Shown piece after piece: positions 1-7,825 of a DNA stretch of 64,000 nt. The stretch is taken from the NCBI RefSeq assembly GCF_004000905.1, contig NZ_BIMD01000013.1, positions 45,665-109,664 of the forward strand. Reading direction: 5' to 3'. The first letter of the stretch is position 1; each line of letters starts with the position of its first letter. The position numbers and the translations under genes were made by a program. Under the pieces are notes generated by a model. That model searched no databases, was not told the DNA's origin, and saw only the letters and a program-made list of their open reading frames with translations. The DNA is from Paenibacillus humicus NBRC 102415. Its GTDB lineage: Bacteria > Bacillota > Bacilli > Paenibacillales > Paenibacillaceae.

Positions 1-2
1 AT

Positions 3-644
3 GCCGACGGCGTCCATCTCGGCCAGGACGATCTGTCCATCGCGGATGCGAGGGAGCTGCTCGGTCCGGAACGGATCGTCGGCATCAGCACCCACAGCCT
101 GGAGCAGGCCTTGAAGGCCGAGACGGCCGGCGTCGACTATATCGGAGTCGGGCCGGTGTATCCGACGGCAACCAAGCCGGGCCGGGCGGCGGTCACGCTG
201 GAATACGTCCGCCAGGCGGCGCGGCATGTTCGCATCCCATGGACGGCAATCGGCGGCATCCATCCCGGCAATGCAGGCGAGGTGCTCGCCGCAGGGGCGA
301 GGAGATTGTGCGCCGTCTCCGCGGTTGTCGGCAGCTCCGATCCCGCAGCTGTCTGCCGGGAGCTGCGGAGCCTGATCGCTGCCGCAAGCGAGGCTGCAAC
401 CGGTCGGACCGACTCATCCGAGGCTGGTTCCCGACCGGGCCATCCGCTTCGCCTCACATTGAACGGCAAGGAAATCTTTACGCATTCATCGACTCTGCAG
501 GAGCTGGTCGAATTTCACGGCCTGTCCGGCCAGAGAATTGTCGCCGAAGCGGACGGAATCATCCTGGCGCGCGGAAATTGGAGCCGCCATCGGCTGGCGG
601 ATGGAATGCAGATCGAGCTGGTCCACTTTGTAGGGGGAGGCTGA
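3..644 (+). CDS. thiE: ThiE-ThiS fusion: thiamine-phosphate synthase fused to sulfur carrier protein (5' end outside window)
   Basis: The frame is open from the window edge. The first ~110 visible codons read as the C-terminal half of thiamine-phosphate synthase, which joins HMP-PP to the thiazole phosphate. Family signatures include DGVHLGQDDL, the phosphate-binding segment GPVYPTATK and IGGI. After a ~20-residue linker rich in Thr, Ser, Glu and Gly, the same frame continues into a ~65-residue ubiquitin-like domain beginning LRLTLNGKE and ending FVGGG. That is the C-terminal Gly-Gly tail of the sulfur carrier ThiS, left free at the protein end so it can be adenylated and thiocarboxylated. 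No stop or start signal separates the two parts. ThiS normally works with ThiG, which is encoded next. Confidence 0.9.
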   Translation, partial: ADGVHLGQDDLSIADARELLGPERIVGISTHSLEQALKAETAGVDYIGVGPVYPTATKPGRAAVTLEYVRQAARHVRIPWTAIGGIHPGNAGEVLAAGARRLCAVSAVVGSSDPAAVCRELRSLIAAASEAATGRTDSSEAGSRPGHPLRLTLNGKEIFTHSSTLQELVEFHGLSGQRIVAEADGIILARGNWSRHRLADGMQIELVHFVGGG

Positions 645-647
645 GTG

Positions 648-1676
648 ATGGAAGATCATATGGGGGTTCAAGCTGAGCCGCGAACAGAGGCTCGAACAGA
701 GGCTCAGACAGAGGCTCAGACAGAGGCTCAGACAGAGGCTCAATCAGAGACTCAAACAGTGGCTCGAACAGAGGCTCAGACAGATGCTTTGGTCGTAGTT
801 CAAACAGAGCCTCGAACGGGTTGTCCAACCGCTGTCGATTCGAAGCTTCAGCCTGAGCTGGAGCTGGGCCGGGATGTCTGGACAGTGGGCGGGACAAGGC
901 TCTCTTCGCGATTCTTCCTCGGAACGGGCCGTTTCCCGAGCCCGGCCGTCATGCAGCAGGCGCTCCGGGCAAGCGGTGCGGAGGTCATTACGTTCGCCGT
1001 CCGCCGCGTCAACCTGGAGCAGCTTGAAGACGATTCGATCCTGCAGCATCTGCCCGAAGAAAAGCGGATCTACCTCCCCAATACGTCGGGCGCAGGCAAC
1101 GCGGACGAGGCGGTGAGGATCGCGCGCCTGGCCAGAGCGGCAGGGCTCGGCAGCTGGATCAAGGTGGAGATCAGCGCCGATTCCCGCACGCTGCTGCCCG
1201 ACCCGCTGGAGACGCTGCGAGCGACGGAAAGGCTTGTCGCCGAAGGCTTTACGGTGCTGCCTTACACCTCCGACGACCCCATCCTCTGCCGGAGACTGGC
1301 CGAAGCCGGAGCGGCGGCCGTCATGCCGGGCGGCGCACCGATCGGAACCGGGCTCGGCATCCTGAACCCGTACAACCTCGGACTGATCGCGGAGGAATCG
1401 CCGGTCCCCGTCATCGTGGACGCCGGAATCGGCTCGGCGAAGGACGCCGCTCAGGCGATGGAGCTGGGGGCATCGGCCGTGCTGGCCAATACGCCGGTGG
1501 CGCGGGCGGCTGATCCGGTGGCGATGGCCGAAGCGATGGCGCTCGCGATTCGCGCCGGCCGGCTGGCCAGGCTGTCCGGCCGCATCCCCGCGCTTCCCTA
1601 TGCTTCTGCGAGCAGCACGGAAGCAGGCGCTCTGTACCCGCGCCAAGCCGATCGCTCGGGAGCGTGGAGGCTGTGA
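648..1676 (+). CDS. thiG: Thiazole synthase ThiG with an unusual repetitive N-terminal extension
   Basis: Makes the thiazole phosphate from 1-deoxyxylulose 5-phosphate, dehydroglycine and ThiS-thiocarboxylate. The family core starts about residue 76 (WTVGGTRLSSRFFLGTGRF) and runs to the C-terminus. It contains the WIKVEI segment with the Schiff-base lysine (about residue 172) and the phosphate-binding glycines around MPGGAPIGTG and VDAGIG. Typical ThiG proteins begin almost directly at this core, so roughly 75 residues are extra. Residues ~12-50 are a Thr/Glu/Ala/Gln repeat with no resemblance to ThiG. The ATG at 648 lies 7 bp behind GGGGAGG; a GTG at 645 directly after the ThiS stop is possible. 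A start inside the core would lack a good ribosome site, so the extension is probably translated. Confidence 0.92.
   Translation: MEDHMGVQAEPRTEARTEAQTEAQTEAQTEAQSETQTVARTEAQTDALVVVQTEPRTGCPTAVDSKLQPELELGRDVWTVGGTRLSSRFFLGTGRFPSPAVMQQALRASGAEVITFAVRRVNLEQLEDDSILQHLPEEKRIYLPNTSGAGNADEAVRIARLARAAGLGSWIKVEISADSRTLLPDPLETLRATERLVAEGFTVLPYTSDDPILCRRLAEAGAAAVMPGGAPIGTGLGILNPYNLGLIAEESPVPVIVDAGIGSAKDAAQAMELGASAVLANTPVARAADPVAMAEAMALAIRAGRLARLSGRIPALPYASASSTEAGALYPRQADRSGAWRL
684..791 (+). repeat. 12-bp tandem repeat inside thiG encoding EAQT units
   Basis: About eight units of a 12-bp repeat with the core GAGGCTCAGACA. Three copies are exact and the others differ by one to three bases. The repeat stays in frame and encodes Glu-Ala-Gln-Thr and variants. 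Its unit length is a multiple of three, so copy-number changes would not break thiG. Confidence 0.85.
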
Positions 1677-2863
1677 AGGAAAGGGTGCTCATCCTCGGAG
1701 GCGGCATCATCGGGCTGAGCTGCGCTTACGAGGCGGCCAGAGGCGGAGGCCGCGAGGTGACCATCATTGAAAAGGGCGGCTTCGGCGGCCAGGCAACGGG
1801 AGCGGCGGCGGGCATGCTGGCACCGTTCTCGGAAAATGCCGACCAGCCGGACGCTTTCTTCCATCTTTGCGCCGGCAGCCTGCTCCGTTACCCGGATTGG
1901 ACGGCAGCAATCGAGGAAGCCAGCGGCATGAAGGCCGGGCTCAAGCGCACCGGCAGCGTCGGCGTCGCTTATCATGAAGCGGATCTGCTCCCGCTGCGCT
2001 CGAGACTGGACTGGCAGCGGGCGGCCGGCAGCGGAGCCGAGCTGCTGAGCGCCGCCGAGCTCGCCCGTATGGAGCCGCTTCTCGCGCGGGGAGCGGCGGG
2101 CGGCATCTACACGCCGTCCGAAGCCCATGTCGAGGCTCCCCGCCTCGCTGCAGCGCTGGCCGAGGCTTGCAGGCTGGCCGGGATCAGGATGATAGGCGGA
2201 GCCGGCAGCCTGCGGGAGCTTGCTTTGCGGACATCCGGTTCCGGGGAGCGGTCCGTCGCTCTCTCGACCGATTATTCCGGAGAGCACGAGGCGGACAGGC
2301 TGTTGATCTGTACCGGAGCCTGGTCCGGGGAATTCGAGGTGATGTTCGGCTTGCCGGAGTCCATTCATCCGATTCGCGGTCAGATCTGCGCTTTCGACGT
2401 GCCCGACGGAGCGGTCAGGCATATGGTGTTTTCGAGTCAGGCCTATTGGGTCGGCAAATCGGGGAACGCCCTCGTATGCGGAGCTTCCGAAGATGTTGCC
2501 GGATTCGACGCCTCGGTCACGGAGAAGGGAATCGGGCGGCTGGAGCGGTGGAGCAGCCGGATATTCCCTTTCCTGGAAGGCGCGCGACCAAAGCTGCGCT
2601 GGGCCGGGCTGAGGCCGGCCACACGCGACGGGCGTCCAATGATCGGCGCCTTGAGCGATCATCCCCAGGTCATCGTGGCGGCCGGCCATTACCGAAACGG
2701 CATACTGCTTGCACCTGCGACCGCTGCGGCCGTAGGGGAGCTGCTGGATGGAACGAAGCCGGAATGGATCGCCTCCTTCTCCCCGGAACGATTCGCGGCA
2801 GCGGCCAGAGGCGGCGCGGAGACTGGTCGAAACCTTCCGATGAGGGAGGAATTCCTTTGCTAG
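1664..2863 (+). CDS. thiO: Glycine oxidase ThiO
   Basis: FAD-dependent oxidase that turns glycine into the dehydroglycine (glycine imine) needed by ThiG. The N-terminus has the Rossmann FAD site GGGIIGLSCAYE at residues ~11-22, followed by the DAO-family segment ATGAAAGMLAP. The C-terminal part has WAGLRPATRDGRPMIG and GHYRNGILLAP, the usual DAO-fold substrate and FAD motifs. At 399 residues it is slightly longer than most ThiO. The GTG start at 1664 overlaps the end of thiG by 13 bp, so translation is coupled. ThiO replaces the anaerobic ThiH of other bacteria, so this pathway needs oxygen. Confidence 0.9.
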   Translation: MEAVKERVLILGGGIIGLSCAYEAARGGGREVTIIEKGGFGGQATGAAAGMLAPFSENADQPDAFFHLCAGSLLRYPDWTAAIEEASGMKAGLKRTGSVGVAYHEADLLPLRSRLDWQRAAGSGAELLSAAELARMEPLLARGAAGGIYTPSEAHVEAPRLAAALAEACRLAGIRMIGGAGSLRELALRTSGSGERSVALSTDYSGEHEADRLLICTGAWSGEFEVMFGLPESIHPIRGQICAFDVPDGAVRHMVFSSQAYWVGKSGNALVCGASEDVAGFDASVTEKGIGRLERWSSRIFPFLEGARPKLRWAGLRPATRDGRPMIGALSDHPQVIVAAGHYRNGILLAPATAAAVGELLDGTKPEWIASFSPERFAAAARGGAETGRNLPMREEFLC

Positions 2864-3720
2864 AGACTGCTGTCGGGCAAGGCGACGGGCTGCGGGGAGG
2901 CGGCATCCGGAAAGTGCTGACGATCGCAGGCTCGGATTCCGGTGGAGGCGCAGGCATTCAAGCGGATCTGAAGACGTTCCAGGAGCTCGGCACATTCGGC
3001 ATGAGCGTCATCACTGCGGTGACGGCGCAAAATACGGTCGGCGTGCACGGAGTCTACCCCCTTCCGGTTGAAGCGGTAGAGGCTCAGCTCGACGCCGTCT
3101 TGGGCGATATCGGAGCCGATGCCGTCAAGACGGGCATGCTGTTCTCGCCGGAGATCATCCATGCGGCAGCTTCCAGGCTGGAGAAGGCCGCGGCCATCAA
3201 GCTCGTGGTCGATCCCGTCATGATCTCCAAGCACGGATCTCCGCTGCTGCGGGAGGATGCGGCTGAAGCGCTTCGCCTGCGGCTTCTGCCTCTGGCGGAA
3301 GTCGTTACGCCTAATATTCCGGAGGCCTGCGCCTTGCTCGGTCTGAAAGAAAGGGAGATTGGAAGCCTTGAGGCGATGAAGGACGCTTCCAAGGAAATGC
3401 TGGGATTCGGGTGCAGGCATGTCTTTCTTAAAGGCGGCCATCTGGCCGGAACGGAAGCGGCCGCCGACGTTCTCCTATCTTCCTCTTATCCGAATGACCC
3501 CGTCGTGCTGACAGCTTCGCGCATTCCGACTGTCCATACCCATGGGACGGGCTGCACGATTGCCTCCGCGCTTGCCGCACTGCTTGCAAGAGGCCTGGAC
3601 ATGGAGGAGGCGGCAAGGGGGGCCAAGGCGTTCACGCTTGCGGCGATCGCATCGGGCGGGCCGCTAGGAGCGGGCACGGGCGCGCTCTGGCATGCCGCCT
3701 GGCGCAGCGAGGACAGCTGA
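2857..3720 (+). CDS. thiD: Hydroxymethylpyrimidine/phosphomethylpyrimidine kinase ThiD
   Basis: Ribokinase-fold kinase that phosphorylates HMP and HMP-P to HMP-PP, the partner substrate of ThiE. The family start VLTIAGSDSGGGAGIQADLK is at residues ~19-38, VVDPVM in the middle, and the nucleotide/anion-hole motif HGTGCTIASA near the end. The chosen TTG start at 2857 sits 6 bp after GAGGGAGGA and overlaps the thiO stop by 7 bp. The same frame is open well upstream but there it only shadows thiO. Length 287 residues, normal for ThiD apart from a ~15-residue Gly-rich N-terminal addition. Confidence 0.9.
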   Translation: MLETAVGQGDGLRGGGIRKVLTIAGSDSGGGAGIQADLKTFQELGTFGMSVITAVTAQNTVGVHGVYPLPVEAVEAQLDAVLGDIGADAVKTGMLFSPEIIHAAASRLEKAAAIKLVVDPVMISKHGSPLLREDAAEALRLRLLPLAEVVTPNIPEACALLGLKEREIGSLEAMKDASKEMLGFGCRHVFLKGGHLAGTEAAADVLLSSSYPNDPVVLTASRIPTVHTHGTGCTIASALAALLARGLDMEEAARGAKAFTLAAIASGGPLGAGTGALWHAAWRSEDS

Positions 3721-3809
3721 ATTTCCGGGCTGCTTGCAACGTCATGGTATCCGCCTGCCGGGCAGCCGCATAGGATAACAGTACTATGCATTGGTGGAGG
3801 AGCTTGACG

Positions 3810-4598
3810 ATGAAAACGAACGGAAGGCCCGCAAAGGGCAGCAAACCTTATGTACCCGGCGGAGCGCCGCTCGCGCCGAAAGCCAGGAGCCAGCAGGGAG
3901 GCAGAGGCAGGCAATCTTCAAAGCCTTTATACCACTATGACAATCCGAACATATCGGAAATCGACTGGCTGGACGACATTCCCGCTTCTATTCGCGTCCC
4001 GTTGGCGGCCAAGGAAAGCCGAGTCCCCAAAGTCAGGCTTCACGGCGTTGCCTTGGAGAGCGTTTCGGACACGCTGCCCTGGGCCGGAACGGAGCCGGAA
4101 GCTGAATTCAAGCCGTCTGCGCCATCAGATGCAGACGCCGCTTTGTCCAGGATCGGGGATCAGCCGGAGGAACTTCCGGCGGAAAAAGAGCAGCCCGGAT
4201 ATGACGTGAGCGAGATCCGTTACAGCTCGGCGTTGTCCGTCCGAGCGCCGAGCACAGCGCGGCTGCTGCCGCGGCAGGCGTTGGCCGCAGACGACGGGCC
4301 AGCCTCGCCTGATGACGAAGCAGGGCAGTCCCCAAAAGGAGCCGGCGTGCAGCACGGAACGATTCCGTTCGCTTTTCGCGACCGCGCCAGAATCGACCTG
4401 ATCATTCCGCTCCAGACTCCGTTCATGGACAGCGAATATTCGTTCGTCTGCTCCCTCGACGTTCCCCATTGCCACGCTGTCGTGCGCGCCAAGCTGACGG
4501 CAGAGGCGGTAGTCACCCTCATCCGCACGCAGGAAGAGGGCAATGCCCGGGGCCGAATCGATTGGATCGCCGCCGGCAGGCTGCAGGAAGGGATCTGA
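3810..4598 (+). CDS. Uncharacterised protein with basic Gly/Pro-rich N-terminus
   Basis: I do not recognise the family. The 262-residue product begins with a Lys/Arg/Gly/Pro/Gln-rich stretch of about 45 residues, has an acidic Ser/Pro/Glu-rich middle (residues ~85-150) that looks disordered, and ends in a ~75-residue domain (LIIPLQTPFMDSEYSFVCSL, then HAVVRAKLTAEAVVTLI) that looks folded. No signal peptide or membrane segment is visible. The ATG at 3810 follows GGAGG by about 10 bp. It precedes the glycosyltransferase cluster on the same strand and shares the basic-tail habit of those proteins, so it may belong to the same surface or spore-coat process; that is inference. Confidence 0.6.
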   Translation: MKTNGRPAKGSKPYVPGGAPLAPKARSQQGGRGRQSSKPLYHYDNPNISEIDWLDDIPASIRVPLAAKESRVPKVRLHGVALESVSDTLPWAGTEPEAEFKPSAPSDADAALSRIGDQPEELPAEKEQPGYDVSEIRYSSALSVRAPSTARLLPRQALAADDGPASPDDEAGQSPKGAGVQHGTIPFAFRDRARIDLIIPLQTPFMDSEYSFVCSLDVPHCHAVVRAKLTAEAVVTLIRTQEEGNARGRIDWIAAGRLQEGI

Positions 4599-5011
4599 AC
4601 GCGGTCGGGCAGCCGTCTCCGTTTCCCGGTAATGGGTGGAGAGCCGGAGGCGGATCGGGGAAACAAGAGAACAAGAGGTGAAGGGGATTCAATGAATAAA
4701 TGACCCCATAAATCAGGGGATGGATGAATTGAAGAATGAATCGAAAAATCGATGCCGATGGATGAATCGATAGATCGATGGATCGATGAATCGATGAGTC
4801 GGTGAATGGATGACGGCCGAATTCAATGGTTCGTTCGAAGACAAATCGACAAACGAATAAAATGGGCTGCTGAAAGAGCTGTGCGGACGTCATCTCGGGA
4901 TGACGCGGCGCAGCTCTTTTTGATTCCTTTTCTCCCCGGTTATCCCGCCTGTACAAATGCCGTGCCATCGTTCCCGCTCTCTCATAAGCTGGCAAGTAGT
5001 GAGGTGAAATG
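4599..5011 (+). other. Intergenic region with ATCGATG-type short repeats
   Basis: No gene is seen here. Between 4726 and 4818 the DNA is made of imperfect repeats of the palindrome-rich unit ATCGATGA / GAATCGATG. The rest is a terminator-like hairpin and the leader of the following glycosyltransferase gene. The repeats stand out in base composition from the GC-rich neighbours. Confidence 0.6.
4872..4922 (+). terminator. Rho-independent terminator
   Basis: A stem pairs AGAGCTGTGCG with CGGCGCAGCTCT around an inner CGTCAT/ATGACG stem, followed by TTTTTGATT. It would end transcription from the upstream gene. Confidence 0.7.
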
Positions 5012-5980
5012 ATGAGAGACGCACGCTCGAGAAGCCAAGGCGGACGTCGGGAAGGGGCAGGAGCCCCGCGAAGGAACGATGGCGCCGGGAGGCCAGGCGG
5101 CTTCGCGGCTAAGGTCCGGCCTGCCGGTATGGGAAAGGGCGGGAATGGACGCCGGTCGCCTGGCAAGCTTCCAGCCTCCGGCCCGACTTCCGCATTCGGA
5201 GCGGAAGCCCGCGATTCAGACGGCGCACCGCCCTTCTTGTCGGTCATTATTCCGGTCATGAATGAACGGCGGACGATTGCCGCCGTGTTGAAGCAGGCTG
5301 CGAGAATCCATCCGCACACGGAGCTGATTGTCGTCGCCAACGGTTCCACCGACGGATCTGCGGAAGCAGCCGAACGCTGCGGCGCCAAGGTGATCCGATA
5401 CCTGAGTCCTCTCGGACACGATGTCGGACGCGCCATAGGCGCCCGTGCCGCCCAAGGAGAGATCCTTCTGTTCCTGGACGGAGATATGGTGCTGTCCGCC
5501 GTCAAGCTGAGGCCGTTCGTCGATGTCATTGCCCGCGGGCGAGCGGATGTCGCCTTGAACGATTACTCCGGTCCTGTCCATACATCCCGGGTTCATCCCG
5601 TCGTGCTGGCGAAGCATGCGCTCAACGAGATGCTCGGCCGGCCCGATCTCAAAGGAACCTCGCTCACCGCCGTCCCCCACGCGATGTCGAGGCGCGCATT
5701 GTCGGTCATCGGATCGGAATCGCTGCTCGTTCCGCCTCTTGCCCACGCCAAGGCGGCAGCGGCGGGACTGAGGATCGTCCTGCCGATCCGTGTCGATGTC
5801 GGCCGCTGCAACCGGCCGCGCCGCGAGCGCGAGCGGTCAAGGCCGCTTCACCGGCTCATAATCGGGGATCATCTCGAAGCGATCGCCTGGCTGTCGAGGC
5901 AAGCTGCGTCCGATAAAGAAGCTCCTGTCCTTCCCGAGTCCGACGGTGCGGAAACCGGACATGGGGGAGGGACGGAATGA
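5012..5980 (+). CDS. GT2 family glycosyltransferase with basic disordered N-terminus
   Basis: A GT-A glycosyltransferase domain starts around residue 73 with LSVIIPVMNERRTI, followed by ELIVVANGSTDGS and the metal-binding LFLDGDMV. That is the usual order for nucleotide-sugar-dependent GT2 enzymes. The first ~70 residues are Arg/Gly/Ala-rich and look disordered. The whole protein is about 322 residues and has no membrane segment. Either of two adjacent ATGs (5009, 5012) follows GAGGTG. The stop overlaps the start of the next gene (ATGATG), so the two are translationally coupled. Acceptor and sugar cannot be read from sequence. It opens the cluster of spore-type glycan genes. Confidence 0.8.
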   Translation: MRDARSRSQGGRREGAGAPRRNDGAGRPGGFAAKVRPAGMGKGGNGRRSPGKLPASGPTSAFGAEARDSDGAPPFLSVIIPVMNERRTIAAVLKQAARIHPHTELIVVANGSTDGSAEAAERCGAKVIRYLSPLGHDVGRAIGARAAQGEILLFLDGDMVLSAVKLRPFVDVIARGRADVALNDYSGPVHTSRVHPVVLAKHALNEMLGRPDLKGTSLTAVPHAMSRRALSVIGSESLLVPPLAHAKAAAAGLRIVLPIRVDVGRCNRPRRERERSRPLHRLIIGDHLEAIAWLSRQAASDKEAPVLPESDGAETGHGGGTE

Positions 5981-7005
5981 TGCAGGGCGGCAGGACGGTC
6001 CGTCCGGGGACAGGGAGACAGGACGGCAGAGGGTCCGGATATGGAAGGACCGGCAGGGCAAAGGCAGCCGGCAACGGCAGAACGACAAGCCCGAACGAAA
6101 AAGGCAAAGCCGGCAGCAAAGCCGATCCAACCCGCTATCGAAGCGGCAAAGCCGGCCGAACCCGCTATCGCAGCAGGAAAACCAATCCAACCCGCGATCG
6201 CAGCAGCGGAGGCAATAGCGCGGTCTATCCCGGCTGGAAGCCTCTCTCCGCCGCTGTCGTGGCCGGGAGCGACGCCGGACAGCTGGCCGAAGCTGCGGAG
6301 ATCATGCGGCGGAAAGGGTTCAGCCCGGTCATTGAAATGCTCTACCGTGCAGGCAGCCGGCTTGGCGGAGCCGGGGAGACTGAAGCAGCTTCGAACCGGT
6401 CCGAAGCCGACGTGCGCCATCCCGATCTCGATGCCATTCATGTCCATGAAGCGCTGGCGGCTGGTTCCGTTCTTGCAGCCGCCTCGGAGAAGGATGCCGT
6501 CCTGTATGCGGATGCCGGGCTCGGAGCCGATGCGCTTGCCCGGCTGCCGGCGCAGGCTCTCATTGCCAAAGCCGTTTCCTCCCGCCGGCCATGTGCCGCG
6601 GTTCCGTCAAGCACAAGCCGCGCGGTCCCGTTCTCGAGCTGGAGCAAGTCCATGGTTCTGAGCGCCTTCATGCACTGGTCGCTCGGAGAAGAGACGCGCA
6701 GCTTCGCGTCGATGGAACGGGCCGTTTTCGCTCTGAACCGCAAAGCCGCGGAGCTGCTTCAAGGGGATGCGCTTGCCGATCCGGCCGAAGCATTGGCGAC
6801 GCTGCTGGCGGCAGGGGGGAAGGCGGTCACGGTAACGGCGCCGGCAGCCGCTGCGCGAAGCGCGCGCGCAGGGAAGCCGCTTCCGGAGGAGGGCGTCCGC
6901 TGCGCCCAAGCCGTTGTACGGATTCTAGAAAGGAAAGGCGGGCCGAGATCCGCCTTCCCGGATTACGACCGCCGCCGCGATGTCGCAGGAAAAGAGTCTG
7001 ATTAG
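5977..7005 (+). CDS. Uncharacterised protein with Arg/Lys-rich repeat N-terminus
   Basis: I do not recognise the family. The first ~80 residues are very basic and contain repeats of the type KAG-x-K/R-x-x-x-TRYRS (TRYRSGKAG, TRYRSRKTN, TRDRSSGG). The remaining ~260 residues are Ala-rich and could be a folded alpha/beta domain: segments such as LSAAVVAGSDAGQLAEAAEIM and DAIHVHEALAAGSVLAAA look like Rossmann-type helices and strands. There is no signal peptide. The ATG at 5977 overlaps the stop of the GT2 gene and lies behind GGGGGAGGGA. Its position between a glycosyltransferase and a sugar nucleotidyltransferase suggests a role in the same pathway. Confidence 0.6.
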   Translation: MMQGGRTVRPGTGRQDGRGSGYGRTGRAKAAGNGRTTSPNEKGKAGSKADPTRYRSGKAGRTRYRSRKTNPTRDRSSGGNSAVYPGWKPLSAAVVAGSDAGQLAEAAEIMRRKGFSPVIEMLYRAGSRLGGAGETEAASNRSEADVRHPDLDAIHVHEALAAGSVLAAASEKDAVLYADAGLGADALARLPAQALIAKAVSSRRPCAAVPSSTSRAVPFSSWSKSMVLSAFMHWSLGEETRSFASMERAVFALNRKAAELLQGDALADPAEALATLLAAGGKAVTVTAPAAAARSARAGKPLPEEGVRCAQAVVRILERKGGPRSAFPDYDRRRDVAGKESD

Positions 7006-7041
7006 CGCATTTGCTTAAAGAAGAGAAGGAGTGAACGTCTG

Positions 7042-7773
7042 TTGAAAGCCATTCTGCTTGCAGGAGGAACCGGTACCCGGCTGATGCCGCTGACGGGACT
7101 GATGAACAAACACTTGCTCCCGGTGTACAACTATCCGATGATCCACTACGCCGTGAATACGCTCGCGGCGGCGGGAGCGGATGAAATTCTCTTCATTACG
7201 GGCCGCCGCTCGGCGGGAATGTTCATCGAGTATTTCGGCAGCGGCCGCGGGCACGGGGCATCGATAACCTATCTCATCCAGGAGGAGGCCGGAGGCATCG
7301 CCCAGGCTCTTGAGCTGGCGAAGCCCTATGTCGGCAAGGAAGAGAAGTTCCTGATGCTGCTTGGCGACAATCTGGTCGACGACTCCCTCGAGCCCTATGT
7401 GAAGGCATACGAGAAGGAGCCTGCCGGAAGCGCGATGGTTCTGCTCAAGGAAGTTCCCGATCCGGAAAGGTACGGGGTGCCGGTGTTCGATGAAGGCGGA
7501 AAGATACTCCGAATCGAGGAGAAGCCGGCCGCTCCCGCTTGCAGCTACAGCGTGACCGGCATCTATCTCTACGACGGCAGCGTCTTCGACGTCGTCTCCG
7601 CGATCGCTCCTTCAGGAAGAGGGGAGCTTGAAATCACGGACGTCAACAATGTCTACGCGGCCGCAGGCAAGCTGGCGCATGCGATGCTGCAGGGCTGGTG
7701 GGCGGATGCAGGGACGTTCGATTCTCTTCTTGAAGCAGCCCGGCACAAGAAGGATGGAGAGGGACAGAAATGA
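7042..7773 (+). CDS. SpsI/RmlA-like sugar-1-phosphate nucleotidyltransferase
   Basis: Short (243 residues) member of the glucose-1-phosphate thymidylyltransferase family. It has the N-terminal nucleotide-binding loop LAGGTGTRLMPLT, the conserved K-H-L-L-P-V-Y, the LLGDN metal motif, and the later RIEEKP and VTGIYLYD segments. Length and architecture match the spore polysaccharide enzyme SpsI of Bacillus better than the ~290-residue RmlA. It should activate a hexose-1-phosphate with dTTP or UTP for the following glycosyltransferases. TTG start at 7042, about 11 bp after AGAAGGAG. Confidence 0.85.
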   Translation: MKAILLAGGTGTRLMPLTGLMNKHLLPVYNYPMIHYAVNTLAAAGADEILFITGRRSAGMFIEYFGSGRGHGASITYLIQEEAGGIAQALELAKPYVGKEEKFLMLLGDNLVDDSLEPYVKAYEKEPAGSAMVLLKEVPDPERYGVPVFDEGGKILRIEEKPAAPACSYSVTGIYLYDGSVFDVVSAIAPSGRGELEITDVNNVYAAAGKLAHAMLQGWWADAGTFDSLLEAARHKKDGEGQK

Positions 7774-7825
7774 GAGCCTGCTCCAGGAGCGGCTGCCGGA
7801 ACGTGGCCAAGGAGGCCGCAGCTCC

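Noticed and set aside
1..3720. TPP riboswitch for the thiamine genes
   Set aside because: The operon start is outside the window and no THI-box sequence was seen inside it.
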